A DNA stretch of 48,918 nt. It comes from Clostridiaceae bacterium BRH_c20a (GTDB taxonomy: Bacteria; Bacillota; Peptococcia; Peptococcales; BICA1-8). Positions within the stretch are counted from its first letter, which is position 1, and the number at the start of each line of letters is the position of its first letter. The stretch is from NCBI GenBank assembly GCA_000961765.1, contig LADT01000072.1, forward strand, positions 1 to 48,918, in the 5' to 3' direction. Made by a program: the position numbers and the translations under genes. A model generated the notes under the pieces. That model made no database searches and was not told the origin of the DNA. It worked only from the letters and a program-made list of their open reading frames with translations. Below are positions 26,207 through 34,437 of the stretch, piece after piece.

Positions 26207-27325
26207 TTGAGTGTTGGTGCAACTCAGAGTGGATTACCATATATGGCATTTTTGGCATCATATGCTATTTTTATGTGCATCGCGGGAGGCTTTATTGACA
26301 AATATAGTCCATCGCTAGTCATTATTATGGGAGGGTTTCTAGTTGGTAGCGGGTGGATTTTATCAGGATTTGCTACTAATATTAATATGCTGACAATAAC
26401 ATATGGTTTCATTGCAGGTGGAGGTGTCGGTATTATTTACGGAGTCCCCATTGCTGTTGTAACAAGATGGTTCCCTGATAGGAAGGGCTTAGCAGTTGGT
26501 TTAACTTTATTAGGCTTTGGTTTATCTCCATTTATTACGGCGCCCATATCTAGGTGGCTTATTGATCTGTATGGACCAATGCACACATTTAAGATTCTAG
26601 GTATTATTTTTTTTATAGTAATTACCGCTTTAGCTATACCTTTTAGATTCCCTAGAGGAAATGTATTAAATATTCGTAAGAGTATAATTAAGAACAAGAG
26701 GCAACCCAGGGAGTTTACTCCAAATGAAATGTTAAGGTCAGCAAAATTCTATGGTCTTTGGTTATGCTATGCAATTGGAACAATGGTTGGGCTATTAGCA
26801 ATTGGAATAACAAGTCCCGTGGGGGAGGAAGTAATTAAGTTGGATTCCCATCAAGCAGCTCTAATGGTTTCGATATTTGCCATTTTTAACGGTATTGGAC
26901 GACCCCTATTTGGTTGGCTTACAGACAAGCTTAATCCACTAAAGACTGCTGTAATATCCTATATTATAATTATTGCCTCAGCAAGCCTAATGATGATAGC
27001 TAAAGAAGGAACAGTATTTTTATATATGCTTTCCTTTGCAATGCTCTGGTTAATTCTTGGCGGTTGGTTAGCTATCGCTCCTACAGCCACTGCAATCTAT
27101 TTTGGTATGGAAAATAACAGTAGAAATTATGGGTTTGTTTTTACAGCATATGGTGCAGGGGCAGTAGTAGGAGTTGTACTTTCCGGGATGATTAGGGATT
27201 CCTTAGGCAGCTACATTTATGTGTTCTATCCCATGATTCTTCTTGCATTATTAGGAATTTTCATTGCGGCAGTGTTTTTAAATACGAACTATAAATTCAC
27301 CACTAAATTTGCTAAAATTAAATAA
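26207..27325 (+). CDS. OFA-family MFS transporter lacking the first membrane helix (probable pseudogene)
   Basis: 372 residues from a TTG, with about eleven membrane segments. GVGIIYGVPIAVVTRWFPDRKGLA and the second-half NGIGRPLFGWLTDKL fit the oxalate/formate-antiporter-like (OFA) branch of the MFS, where proteins usually exceed 400 residues and begin with one more helix. Here the first residues (SVGATQSGLPYMAFLASYA) already match the loop after helix 1. An in-frame TGA stands 12 bases upstream, and I could not find the missing helix in any upstream frame. TTG 26207 has no good ribosome site. With the broken gene just before it, this points to a decaying catabolic locus. Confidence 0.65.
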   Translation: MSVGATQSGLPYMAFLASYAIFMCIAGGFIDKYSPSLVIIMGGFLVGSGWILSGFATNINMLTITYGFIAGGGVGIIYGVPIAVVTRWFPDRKGLAVGLTLLGFGLSPFITAPISRWLIDLYGPMHTFKILGIIFFIVITALAIPFRFPRGNVLNIRKSIIKNKRQPREFTPNEMLRSAKFYGLWLCYAIGTMVGLLAIGITSPVGEEVIKLDSHQAALMVSIFAIFNGIGRPLFGWLTDKLNPLKTAVISYIIIIASASLMMIAKEGTVFLYMLSFAMLWLILGGWLAIAPTATAIYFGMENNSRNYGFVFTAYGAGAVVGVVLSGMIRDSLGSYIYVFYPMILLALLGIFIAAVFLNTNYKFTTKFAKIK

Positions 27326-27355
27326 ATGTATTTTTAATAGAAAGGGGTGGTGGGT

Positions 27356-27787
27356 GTGCCAAGGCCTCCTATATGCCGTAGAGTTGAGTTTAAACCTGAA
27401 TTTACTTATTTTAAGCCTGCAGGAATTCCCAAACATCAATTACAAGAATTAGTTTTACACGTCGAAGAAGTTGAAGCTATACGTCTGAAAGATAGAGAGG
27501 GTTTAGAACAAGCTGATTGTGCCGAGAAAATGCAGGTTTCCCGCCCTACCTTTCAAAGAATTCTTATGAGTGCTAGAAGTAAGCTAGCTCAAGCTATTAT
27601 TGAAGGGAAAGCTATTAAGATTGAGGGCGGAAATTTTTGCTTTACAGAGAAAAGGAATTTCATTTGTTCTTCTTGTGAGCACAAATTTGAAAAGACTCTT
27701 GGGACATGCGATAAAAGTGAAATTAGGTGTCCAAAATGTGAGTTTTTTTCCCAAAGAGTGCCTGAAAAGTTATTGGAAGAAGAATGA
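27356..27787 (+). CDS. DUF134 (UPF0251) helix-turn-helix protein with C-terminal zinc ribbon
   Basis: 143 residues. It begins with the family pattern PRPPICRRVEFKPEFTYFKP, followed by a sigma-region-4-like helix-turn-helix (EEVEAIRLKDREGLEQADCA, then MQVSRPTFQRILMSARSKLA), and ends with a four-cysteine ribbon, CSSC (about residue 100) and CPKC (about 127). It probably binds DNA; the regulated genes are unknown. GTG 27356 is chosen because family members start at PRP and AAAGGGGTGG lies at the right distance; upstream in-frame GTGs at 27347 and 27350 are alternatives. Confidence 0.85.
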   Translation: MPRPPICRRVEFKPEFTYFKPAGIPKHQLQELVLHVEEVEAIRLKDREGLEQADCAEKMQVSRPTFQRILMSARSKLAQAIIEGKAIKIEGGNFCFTEKRNFICSSCEHKFEKTLGTCDKSEIRCPKCEFFSQRVPEKLLEEE

Positions 27788-27796
27788 TTGGTAATA

Positions 27797-27827
27797 GACT
27801 ATAGTCGATAGCTGATAGTCTATAGTG
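27797..27827. repeat. Short imperfect palindromic repeat
   Basis: GACTATAGTCGATAGCTGATA followed by GTCTATAGTG: an imperfect inverted repeat built of CTATAG and GATAG units. Function unknown. Confidence 0.4.
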
Positions 27828-27874
27828 GATAACAATGGATGTAAACGGTAAGAAAATGATTTATTATCAGAAAA

Positions 27875-27910
27875 ACCCGTATCACTACAAAAGTGGTACG
27901 GGCTTTTATT
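27875..27910 (+). terminator. Terminator after the DUF134 gene
   Basis: CCCGTATCACT / AGTGGTACGGG (11 pairs, one wobble) followed by CTTTTATTTT. Confidence 0.85.
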
Positions 27911-27993
27911 TTAAGATAATATTTATTGCTCAAAGTGGTATGAAAATGCTATATAAAATTATAAAAAACGGTTATTCTGTAACACTGTAGCAC

Positions 27994-28026
27994 GTAAGTT
28001 AAAATAGCGAAGCTATTTTAACTTAC
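27994..28026. repeat. Perfect 15-base inverted repeat overlapping the dapL stop codon
   Basis: GTAAGTTAAAATAGC-GAA-GCTATTTTAACTTAC. The right arm contains the complement of the dapL TAA stop (28023-28025). Neither strand has a T run after it, so it is not a standard terminator. Confidence 0.7.
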
Positions 28027-29255
28027 AATTTAAGGTTATTCTTAATCCTTTCGATGGCTTGTTCAGTATTTTCCCTAGTGCCAAATGCAGTTAGACGGAA
28101 ATAGCCAGCACCAGATGGGCCAAATCCTGTTCCGGGTGTACCAACAATATTGACTTCCTTTAGAAGCTTATCAAAAAACTCCCAGGAGTCCATATTGTTT
28201 GGAGTTTTTAGCCAGATATAAGGTGCATTTATGCCCCCGAAAACCTGTAAACCAATACTTTCTAGGCCTTCTCTAATTATTTTTGCATTTGCCATGTAAT
28301 AATTAATAGTATCTTTAATTTGCTGCTGGCCTTCCGGTGAGTATACAGCTTCTGCAGCTTTTTGGATTATGTAAGGAACACCATTAAATTTCGTAGTTTG
28401 TCGTCTATTCCAAAGACTATTTAAGGGATGGCTTTCTCCCTTAGTTGTATAAGCCATAACAGTTTTAGGAACTACAGTATAGGCACAACGGGTACCGGTA
28501 AAGCCCGCTGTCTTTGAAAAAGACCTAAACTCAATAGCGACATCTTTGGCTCCTTCAATTTCATAAATGCTGTGGGGAATATCTTTTTCTTGGATAAAAG
28601 CTTCATAAGCAGCATCAAAGAGAATAATAGCCTTATTCTCTTGTGCATATTTAACCCATTTTTCCAGCTCGGTTTTTGGTAAAGTCGTACCGGTTGGGTT
28701 ATTTGGTACACAGAGGTAAATTATGTCAACTTTTTCCTTGGGGAGCTCTGGAATAAAGTTGTTTTCAGCATTACAGGCCATGTAAACTAATTTGGTGAAT
28801 TTGCCGTTTTCTAAAGAACCAGTTCGGCCTGCCATAACATTACTATCTAAATATACCGGGTAGACAGGATCGGTGATAGCTACTATATTGTCTATTCCAA
28901 ATATCTCCTGGAAATTTCCTGTATCACTTTTTGTACCATCACTTACAAAAACCTCATCAACTTCAAGCTTAATACCTCGGGGTAGATAATCGTGCTCAAT
29001 AATTGTTTGAATTAGAAATTCATAGCCTTGTTCTGGGCCATACCCGCGGAAAGTTTCAGCTTGTCCCATTTCATCCACAGCCCCATGGAGATTTTTAATA
29101 ATTGCAGGTGCTAGTGGTTTAGTCACGTCACCAATACCTAAGCGAATAATATTTGCCTCAGGGTTCGCTTTTTTATATTCGGTTACCCTTCTACCTATTT
29201 CAGCAAATAGATAACTTCCTGGTAGTTTGAGATAGTTTTCATTAATTAATGCCAT
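28023..29255 (-). CDS. dapL: LL-diaminopimelate aminotransferase
   Basis: A 410-residue class I/II PLP aminotransferase whose motifs match DapL closely: [54 protein letters not shown], and the PLP lysine Lys248 in [15 protein letters not shown]. It converts tetrahydrodipicolinate to LL-diaminopimelate in one step, replacing the acylase branches of lysine and peptidoglycan-precursor synthesis. This route is known in plants, Chlamydia and some anaerobic Clostridia. It stands alone on the minus strand, and a 15-base perfect hairpin covers its stop codon. Confidence 0.95.
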   Translation of the reverse strand: MALINENYLKLPGSYLFAEIGRRVTEYKKANPEANIIRLGIGDVTKPLAPAIIKNLHGAVDEMGQAETFRGYGPEQGYEFLIQTIIEHDYLPRGIKLEVDEVFVSDGTKSDTGNFQEIFGIDNIVAITDPVYPVYLDSNVMAGRTGSLENGKFTKLVYMACNAENNFIPELPKEKVDIIYLCVPNNPTGTTLPKTELEKWVKYAQENKAIILFDAAYEAFIQEKDIPHSIYEIEGAKDVAIEFRSFSKTAGFTGTRCAYTVVPKTVMAYTTKGESHPLNSLWNRRQTTKFNGVPYIIQKAAEAVYSPEGQQQIKDTINYYMANAKIIREGLESIGLQVFGGINAPYIWLKTPNNMDSWEFFDKLLKEVNIVGTPGTGFGPSGAGYFRLTAFGTRENTEQAIERIKNNLKL

Positions 29256-29567
29256 TTTATTACTCCCTTCTACATAATAATGTCTTTAATTATACAATAA
29301 ATTTCCTAATAATGCTAGATTTGACTAGTAAATTCTTATTGCTCTAGTTATATTGTGTGAAATTAGTTGGGTTTATTCTATGTTTTTATGTATGTACTAA
29401 AAGGTACATAAAAATTACTTATGGGCATAGCAAAGTCATATACCATAAAAAGGAAGGAAAAGTGCTATAAATATAGAATATAAATAATATTTATATGTAA
29501 TAAAATTAGTTTATCGATTTGCACTTTGTGACTACTACTAGAATCGAGGAAAAAGGAGGTATAAAAA
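29256..29567. other. Divergent intergenic region between dapL and the hydrogenase operon
   Basis: AT-rich, no gene seen. It holds an inverted repeat TATGTAC-TAAAAG-GTACATA (29391-29410), a possible operator. No clear vegetative promoter stands out on either strand; the hydrogenase ribosome site AAAGGAGG is at about 29552-29559. Confidence 0.4.
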
Positions 29568-30521
29568 GTGAAAAAGTCCTTAGAGGATTCAGCCGAAAAA
29601 GGATATGAACGTCTTGAAAGTCGTGGAGTATCTAGGCGGGATTTCTTAAAACTGTGCAGCTTGAGCTGCGTAGCTTTCGGTCTTGATTTAAGCGTTGCTC
29701 CTAAAATGGCTGATGCAGCAGCAGCCAAGTTAATGAAAAAACCGGTAATCTGGATGCAGGGGCAAGGGTGTACTGGGTGTAGTTCTTCTCTCTTATCTTC
29801 TATTAATCCGGGACCGGAAAAACTTTTATTGGAATTGTTATCTGTAAGATTCCATCCTACCATTATGGCAGCAGCGGGAGAACAAGCTGTGCAGAGCTGG
29901 GAAGAGTGTGTAGCAGAGGGGAACTATCTTTTAGTACTAGAAGGGTCAATTCCTACCCGTGATCCACGCTTCTGTACAGTGGAAGGTCAGCCATTTGGGG
30001 AATTGTTTAAAAAAGCTGCAGCAAATGCAGATCTGGTAATAGCTGCAGGGTCATGTGCATGTTACGGAGGTATACCCAGGGCTGGAATAACAGGAGCAGT
30101 GGGTGCCCAAGATGCTTTAAAAGATACGAAGGTGCTAAATCTGCCGAGTTGTCCTGTAAAACCAGATAGATTGATTAGTACAATACTTTACTACTTAGGT
30201 CACAATGAACTACCTCGTTTAGACAATGATGGCCGTCCGGTAGCTTATTACCGTTATGTTTTACACGATAGCTGCCATCGCAGGCTCCACTATGAACGGG
30301 GAGAATTTTTATCCGATTGGAATGACCCGAAAACTAGCGATTGGTGTCTATACAATAAAGGGTGCAAGGGTAAAGAAACCTTTACTAATTGCTCCAGCTA
30401 TTGGTGGAATGATGGTGTTAGCTATTGTGGTGCAGTGGGTTCTCCATGCTCTGGGTGCAGTCAACCTAAATTTTATGAAGAGTTCTCACCATTATTTGCT
30501 AATCCCGAGGAGGTAAAGTAG
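29568..30521 (+). CDS. [NiFe] hydrogenase small subunit with Tat signal
   Basis: 317 residues. The N-terminus carries a Tat signal, SRRDFLK at residues 22-28, followed by a moderately hydrophobic stretch, so the folded heterodimer is exported. Iron-sulfur ligands include GCTGCSSSLL (Cys68, Cys71), GSCACYGG, LPSCPVKP, then HDSCHRRLHYERGEF and a C-terminal cysteine-rich part with CSSYWW, CGAVGSPCSGC. These fit three clusters carrying electrons away from the active site. GTG 29568 follows AAAGGAGG. First gene of the hydrogenase operon; its stop directly abuts the ATG of the large subunit. Confidence 0.95.
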   Translation: MKKSLEDSAEKGYERLESRGVSRRDFLKLCSLSCVAFGLDLSVAPKMADAAAAKLMKKPVIWMQGQGCTGCSSSLLSSINPGPEKLLLELLSVRFHPTIMAAAGEQAVQSWEECVAEGNYLLVLEGSIPTRDPRFCTVEGQPFGELFKKAAANADLVIAAGSCACYGGIPRAGITGAVGAQDALKDTKVLNLPSCPVKPDRLISTILYYLGHNELPRLDNDGRPVAYYRYVLHDSCHRRLHYERGEFLSDWNDPKTSDWCLYNKGCKGKETFTNCSSYWWNDGVSYCGAVGSPCSGCSQPKFYEEFSPLFANPEEVK

Positions 30522-32078
30522 ATGAGCAAAAGAATAGTAATTGACCCTGTTACTAGGATTGAGGGACACCTTAGAGTGGAAGTAATAGTTGAAAATGGTG
30601 TGGTAGTTGATGCTTGGACTAAAGGAACTATGTTTAGGGGATTAGAGCAAATTATTCAGGGTAAAGACCCTAGAGATGCCATATATATTACCGAAAGAAT
30701 ATGTGGAGTTTGTATGGCTTCCCATGGTTGGACATCTGCCATGGCTGTAGAAACTGCCCATGGTGCGGTTATTCCGTCAGCTGCAAGAGTTATTAGAAAT
30801 CTTATGGTTGGTGCATTGTGGCTGCACGATCATCCTTTACACTTTTATCATCTTTCTGCTTTAGATTATCTAGATGTATTGGCAGTTAAAGACTACCAAG
30901 GAAATGATCAAAATCTCTTAGGTGTTAAAGCTAAAATCATGAAACTGGTTGAAGGTGGAGATACAGCACCCTTGACCCCTAGATATGTGCCTGATGATTT
31001 TTCAGTTAAGGACCCTGATACTGTTATTACAGCCTTATCCCATTATCTTCAAGCACTGCATGTTCAAGCTAAGGCAAAACAAATGTCCGCTATTCTTGGC
31101 GGTAAGCAGCCTCACCAGTCCAGTATTATTGTGGGTGGAGTAACAGTTTATCCTACCGATGAAAATATAAATCAGTTTAGACAGCTTTTAGCTGAAGTAG
31201 TCCATTTTATCAAAACCGTTTATATTCCTGATGTTATTTATTTTGCAACAGGACCTCTGCTTCCTTTAGCAAAAGCAGGGATTGGAAAAGGGCCAGGAAA
31301 CTATTTGTCGTATGGAGCATTTGATCTGGATGACTCTGGAAAAGATAAGCTTTATAAGAGTGGCTTTGTAAGTAATGGTCAAATTGAAGCCTTCAATGAT
31401 GCACATATTACTGAAGCAGTAACTAGTGCCTGGTATAGAAATGCTAACCCAGCCCATCCGTGGGATGGAGCTACTGATGTTAACCTTGATAAATCAAGTG
31501 CATATACCTTTATAAAGGCTCCAAGGTATAAGAGTCTCGCAACTGAAGTTGGTCCATTGGCGAGAATGATTGTTGCAGGGTATGAGCCATATGTAAAATT
31601 AACGAAAGAGTACGGGATTAAGCCGGGTGCTGTAGCCCGTCACTTAGCAAGAGCCCAAGAGACTATGCTTGTGGCTGATCAAATGTTTAAGTGGATTAAG
31701 GAATTGGAAGAGTTATTAGAAGAAGGCAAATCCAGCAGTCTAGGAAGAACCAAAATTCACGATACCGATTCTTGGGAGCCTCCACAATCAGGTAAAGGTG
31801 CAGGTCTTAATGAAGCGCCTAGGGGTGCTTTAGGTCATTGGGTTGAGATCCAGGATAAAAAAGTTAAGAATTATCAAATGGTAGTGCCCACCACCTGGAA
31901 TGCTTCCCCCCGTGATGATAAAGGGGTCCGTGGTCCTCTAGAACAGGCTCTAATAGGACTTCCTGTTGACGAAAATAATCCTGCAAATGTAGTACGGGTA
32001 ATCAGATCCTTTGACCCCTGTCTGGCTTGTGCAGTACATGTGGTTAGTCCTAAAGGTGAAAAGTTAATTCAAATTTAA
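30522..32078 (+). CDS. [NiFe] hydrogenase large (catalytic) subunit
   Basis: 518 residues. The Ni-Fe site is formed by the N-terminal ERICGVCMASHG (Cys62 and Cys65 region) and the C-terminal DPCLACAVH. The 12 residues after that His (VVSPKGEKLIQI) are the tail removed by the maturation protease once nickel is in place, and the protease gene follows. The protein has no signal of its own and is exported with the small subunit through Tat. It oxidises or produces hydrogen; an exported group 1 enzyme usually serves H2 uptake. Confidence 0.96.
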   Translation: MSKRIVIDPVTRIEGHLRVEVIVENGVVVDAWTKGTMFRGLEQIIQGKDPRDAIYITERICGVCMASHGWTSAMAVETAHGAVIPSAARVIRNLMVGALWLHDHPLHFYHLSALDYLDVLAVKDYQGNDQNLLGVKAKIMKLVEGGDTAPLTPRYVPDDFSVKDPDTVITALSHYLQALHVQAKAKQMSAILGGKQPHQSSIIVGGVTVYPTDENINQFRQLLAEVVHFIKTVYIPDVIYFATGPLLPLAKAGIGKGPGNYLSYGAFDLDDSGKDKLYKSGFVSNGQIEAFNDAHITEAVTSAWYRNANPAHPWDGATDVNLDKSSAYTFIKAPRYKSLATEVGPLARMIVAGYEPYVKLTKEYGIKPGAVARHLARAQETMLVADQMFKWIKELEELLEEGKSSSLGRTKIHDTDSWEPPQSGKGAGLNEAPRGALGHWVEIQDKKVKNYQMVVPTTWNASPRDDKGVRGPLEQALIGLPVDENNPANVVRVIRSFDPCLACAVHVVSPKGEKLIQI

Positions 32079-32097
32079 GCTTCTAGTTTAAGCATAC

Positions 32098-32574
32098 ATG
32101 CGGGAGGTGAAAGACCTGCAGAAAAAGGTCTTGGTACTTGGCGTTGGAAATATTTTATTAAAAGATGATGGATTAGGGCCTTTTGTTGTCAAGGAGTTGG
32201 AGGAAAGCTATCAGAATTCCGATGTAACCTTTTTAGACGGAGGAACCTTGGGGCTTGACCTTTTAGCTTATATAGAAGGGCATAGTTGTTTACTGATAAT
32301 TGATGCATTAGATGTTGGGAAAGAGCCGGGAAGCATTTTCAGCTGGGAGGGGAAAATCCTAGATGGATTCTCCCAACAGGTATCTATCCACGATGTCGGT
32401 GTAAAAGAACTCTTACTTGCTTTAAATTTGTTAGATATTGATATAGAGATCGTAGTTATGGGTATCCAGAAGGAGGATATCTCCTGGGGTATGGGATTAT
32501 CAGAAAGTGTACAAAAATCCATTCCGCTTCTTAAAGAGGCTGTCATTAATCGATTGAATGAGTATTTGGGTTGA
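32098..32574 (+). CDS. Hydrogenase maturation endopeptidase (HyaD/HybD family)
   Basis: 158 residues with the family signatures VLVLGVGNILLKDDGLGPFV (nickel-sensing acidic residue), DGGTLGLDLL, LIIDALDVG and the metal-ligand histidine in VSIHDVGVKELL. It cleaves the C-terminal tail of the hydrogenase large subunit after nickel insertion. Start uncertain: ATG 32098 has no clear ribosome site, whereas GGGAGGTGA inside the predicted N-terminus would suit an unusual CTG start at 32116 just before QKKVLVLG. The general maturation genes hypABCDEF are not in this window. Confidence 0.92.
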   Translation: MREVKDLQKKVLVLGVGNILLKDDGLGPFVVKELEESYQNSDVTFLDGGTLGLDLLAYIEGHSCLLIIDALDVGKEPGSIFSWEGKILDGFSQQVSIHDVGVKELLLALNLLDIDIEIVVMGIQKEDISWGMGLSESVQKSIPLLKEAVINRLNEYLG

Positions 32575-32702
32575 TGTTAGCTAGTAAACTTTGGTTTTAA
32601 ATTAAATACTACTTTTATTTGGGAGGTGGTTTGGGAAAAATTTCCGGCAACAGCATTTTTTATTTATAAAGGTCTAATTAAAATTAAGAGGAGGTTCGTA
32701 TC

Positions 32703-33542
32703 ATGACTGATCAATACAACAACACAATTTCCAGAAGAAGTTTTCTGACAAATGGAGCCATTGCAGCAGGAACTATTGCCGTTGGTGGTGGTGTTTTAGG
32801 AGCATTTAATCTTAACTCAGTTAGAGCAGCAGATGAGGTAGTACAATCTTGGCCATTACCCTATGTCCAATTGGATGTTGAAAAAGCGAAGGAGTTAGGT
32901 TACTGGGGATATATGAGTAGTCAATGCTCTTATGGGGCTTTTGATGCCGTTCTATCCCAATTACAAGAAAAAGTTGGCCATCCTTATACTAGCATACCAG
33001 CTGACATGATGAAGTGGGGCGGAACAGGGGGAGCAGGTTGGGCAACCTTATGCGGAGCTTTAATCGGTGCCTCAACAGCAATTAACCTTGTAGTAGGTAA
33101 AGATGCTAATACACTTGTTGAAGAATTATATAAGTGGTATACTACCTTCCCATTCCCTGAGTATATGCCTCCTGCCGGTAAAGCAGGTAAGGCTGAAGGC
33201 AAATTGGTCACTAGTGCTTGTGGATCCGTACTTTGTCACGCTTCAGTTAGTGATTGGTGCAGTGTTTCTAAATATAGGGCTGAAGGTAAAGAACGCAGTG
33301 AACGCTGCGGCAGGCTTACCGCTGATGTTTCAGCCAAAACAGTACAAATGTTAAATGCTTATCATAAGAAAATGTTTACTCCCGTATTAAAAAATGCTGA
33401 ATCTGTAGGCGAATGTATGACCTGTCACGGCAAAGGCGGAACATTAGAAAATACTAGGGGTAAAATGGACTGTATCCAGTGTCATGATGATGTTGATACA
33501 AATAACTTGTTAGGTCATATCAAACAGCAGTGGAATTTATAG
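32703..33542 (+). CDS. Tat-exported split-Soret-type diheme cytochrome c (C_GCAxxG_C_C family)
   Basis: 279 residues. A Tat signal (ISRRSFLTNGAIAAGTIAVG) is cleaved near SVRA. The middle has the C_GCAxxG_C_C pattern (SSQCSYGAFDAVL, TLCGALIGAS, ACGSVLCHASVSDWC, ERCGRL), suggesting a metal or iron-sulfur site. Two heme-binding motifs lie at the end: CMTCH (238-242) and CIQCH (257-261). This layout recalls the split-Soret cytochrome c of Desulfovibrio, a dimer with stacked hemes. Its place after the hydrogenase genes suggests it takes electrons from the exported hydrogenase (inference). GAGGAGG precedes ATG 32703. Confidence 0.82.
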   Translation: MTDQYNNTISRRSFLTNGAIAAGTIAVGGGVLGAFNLNSVRAADEVVQSWPLPYVQLDVEKAKELGYWGYMSSQCSYGAFDAVLSQLQEKVGHPYTSIPADMMKWGGTGGAGWATLCGALIGASTAINLVVGKDANTLVEELYKWYTTFPFPEYMPPAGKAGKAEGKLVTSACGSVLCHASVSDWCSVSKYRAEGKERSERCGRLTADVSAKTVQMLNAYHKKMFTPVLKNAESVGECMTCHGKGGTLENTRGKMDCIQCHDDVDTNNLLGHIKQQWNL

Positions 33543-33579
33543 AGCCCTGAGCTTCTTGTGTCTATAAGGAGGTTATTTT

Positions 33580-33768
33580 GTGTTTGGACTACTGCCCAAT
33601 GTTGGCATGCCAGAGTTGATGCTAATACTGGCTCTTGCATTGATCATTTTTGGACCTGGTAAGCTGCCTGAAGTTGGCAGAGCAGTTGGTAAAAGCATTA
33701 AAGAATTTAAAGGCGCAATGAATAAGGTGGAAAAAGAGATTGCTGATCCACTTAATGAAAAAGAATAG
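33580..33768 (+). CDS. tatA: Twin-arginine translocase subunit TatA
   Basis: 62 residues: one N-terminal membrane helix ([19 protein letters not shown]), the FGPGKLPE hinge, and an amphipathic helix ([13 protein letters not shown]) with a charged tail, all standard for TatA/E. It is the pore-forming part of the system that exports folded Tat proteins, and is placed right after two Tat substrates. No tatC is in the window. GTG 33580 follows AAGGAGG. Confidence 0.94.
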   Translation: MFGLLPNVGMPELMLILALALIIFGPGKLPEVGRAVGKSIKEFKGAMNKVEKEIADPLNEKE

Positions 33769-33778
33769 TTTTTAAAGT

Positions 33779-33826
33779 AATAAGTCCTTGTTCCCTCTAT
33801 CACTAGAGAGACAAGGACTTATTTTT
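33779..33826 (+). terminator. Terminator of the hydrogenase operon
   Basis: AATAAGTCCTTGT / ACAAGGACTTATT (13 pairs) with a second small hairpin in the loop, followed by TTTT. It may also end the convergent minus-strand gene. Confidence 0.88.
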
Positions 33827-33842
33827 GGCAATTACTGAGGTA

Positions 33843-34421
33843 TTAAAGATTATTATAAATATTACTAATATTATTAAGATCTAACTTATTGGGAAAAGAG
33901 GGGATAGTGGGCAATAAGTAGCATAGATCAGACAAACGTGCTTCCTTTTTTTGCAGCAAAGCCTCATATTCTTTATACATTCCTGAATTTTTAATTTGCT
34001 GTAGTGTATCTGATTCAATCATTCTTTCCATCTTTTTTAGATTTTCTTTTATTAGCCTATTTTCAATAGATATTCTAGATATCAGTTTGTTTGCAGCAGC
34101 TATTTCTTTCCTGAGTTTTATACGTTTAAAATAAAATTTTAAAGGGAAAGTGACTTTTATAATCTCCTGGGGGTCATTAGTAAATTGGTACCATCGATTA
34201 ATCTCTTCGGTTACATGATTACTGTGCTCTTTAATTTTTTCAATATTAGTTTTGAGTTTATTAATCTCCCCATCTCTATTTTCTCTATTATTTAAATTAT
34301 ATTGTTCTAAATATGTGGCAGAGATTTCCGAAATGTTTTGGGAAACCATATTAAGTTCTTTATAGACATTTTCTAAATCTATTAATACAGCTTTGAGAAA
34401 TCCAATTCTTCTTTCAATCAT
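33843..34421 (-). CDS. Unknown coiled-coil protein
   Basis: I do not recognise this 192-residue protein. It is highly charged and helical, with long stretches of heptad-like sequence (for example INKLKTNIEKIKEHSNHVTEE and NRLIKENLKKMERMIE) and no signal peptide or membrane segment. It lies 16 bases after the HEAT/membrane protein on the same strand, with AGGAGG upstream of its ATG, so the two probably form an operon and may work together at the membrane (inference). Confidence 0.6.
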   Translation of the reverse strand: MIERRIGFLKAVLIDLENVYKELNMVSQNISEISATYLEQYNLNNRENRDGEINKLKTNIEKIKEHSNHVTEEINRWYQFTNDPQEIIKVTFPLKFYFKRIKLRKEIAAANKLISRISIENRLIKENLKKMERMIESDTLQQIKNSGMYKEYEALLQKKEARLSDLCYLLPTIPSFPNKLDLNNISNIYNNL

Positions 34422-34437
34422 GATTAACCTCCTTTAC

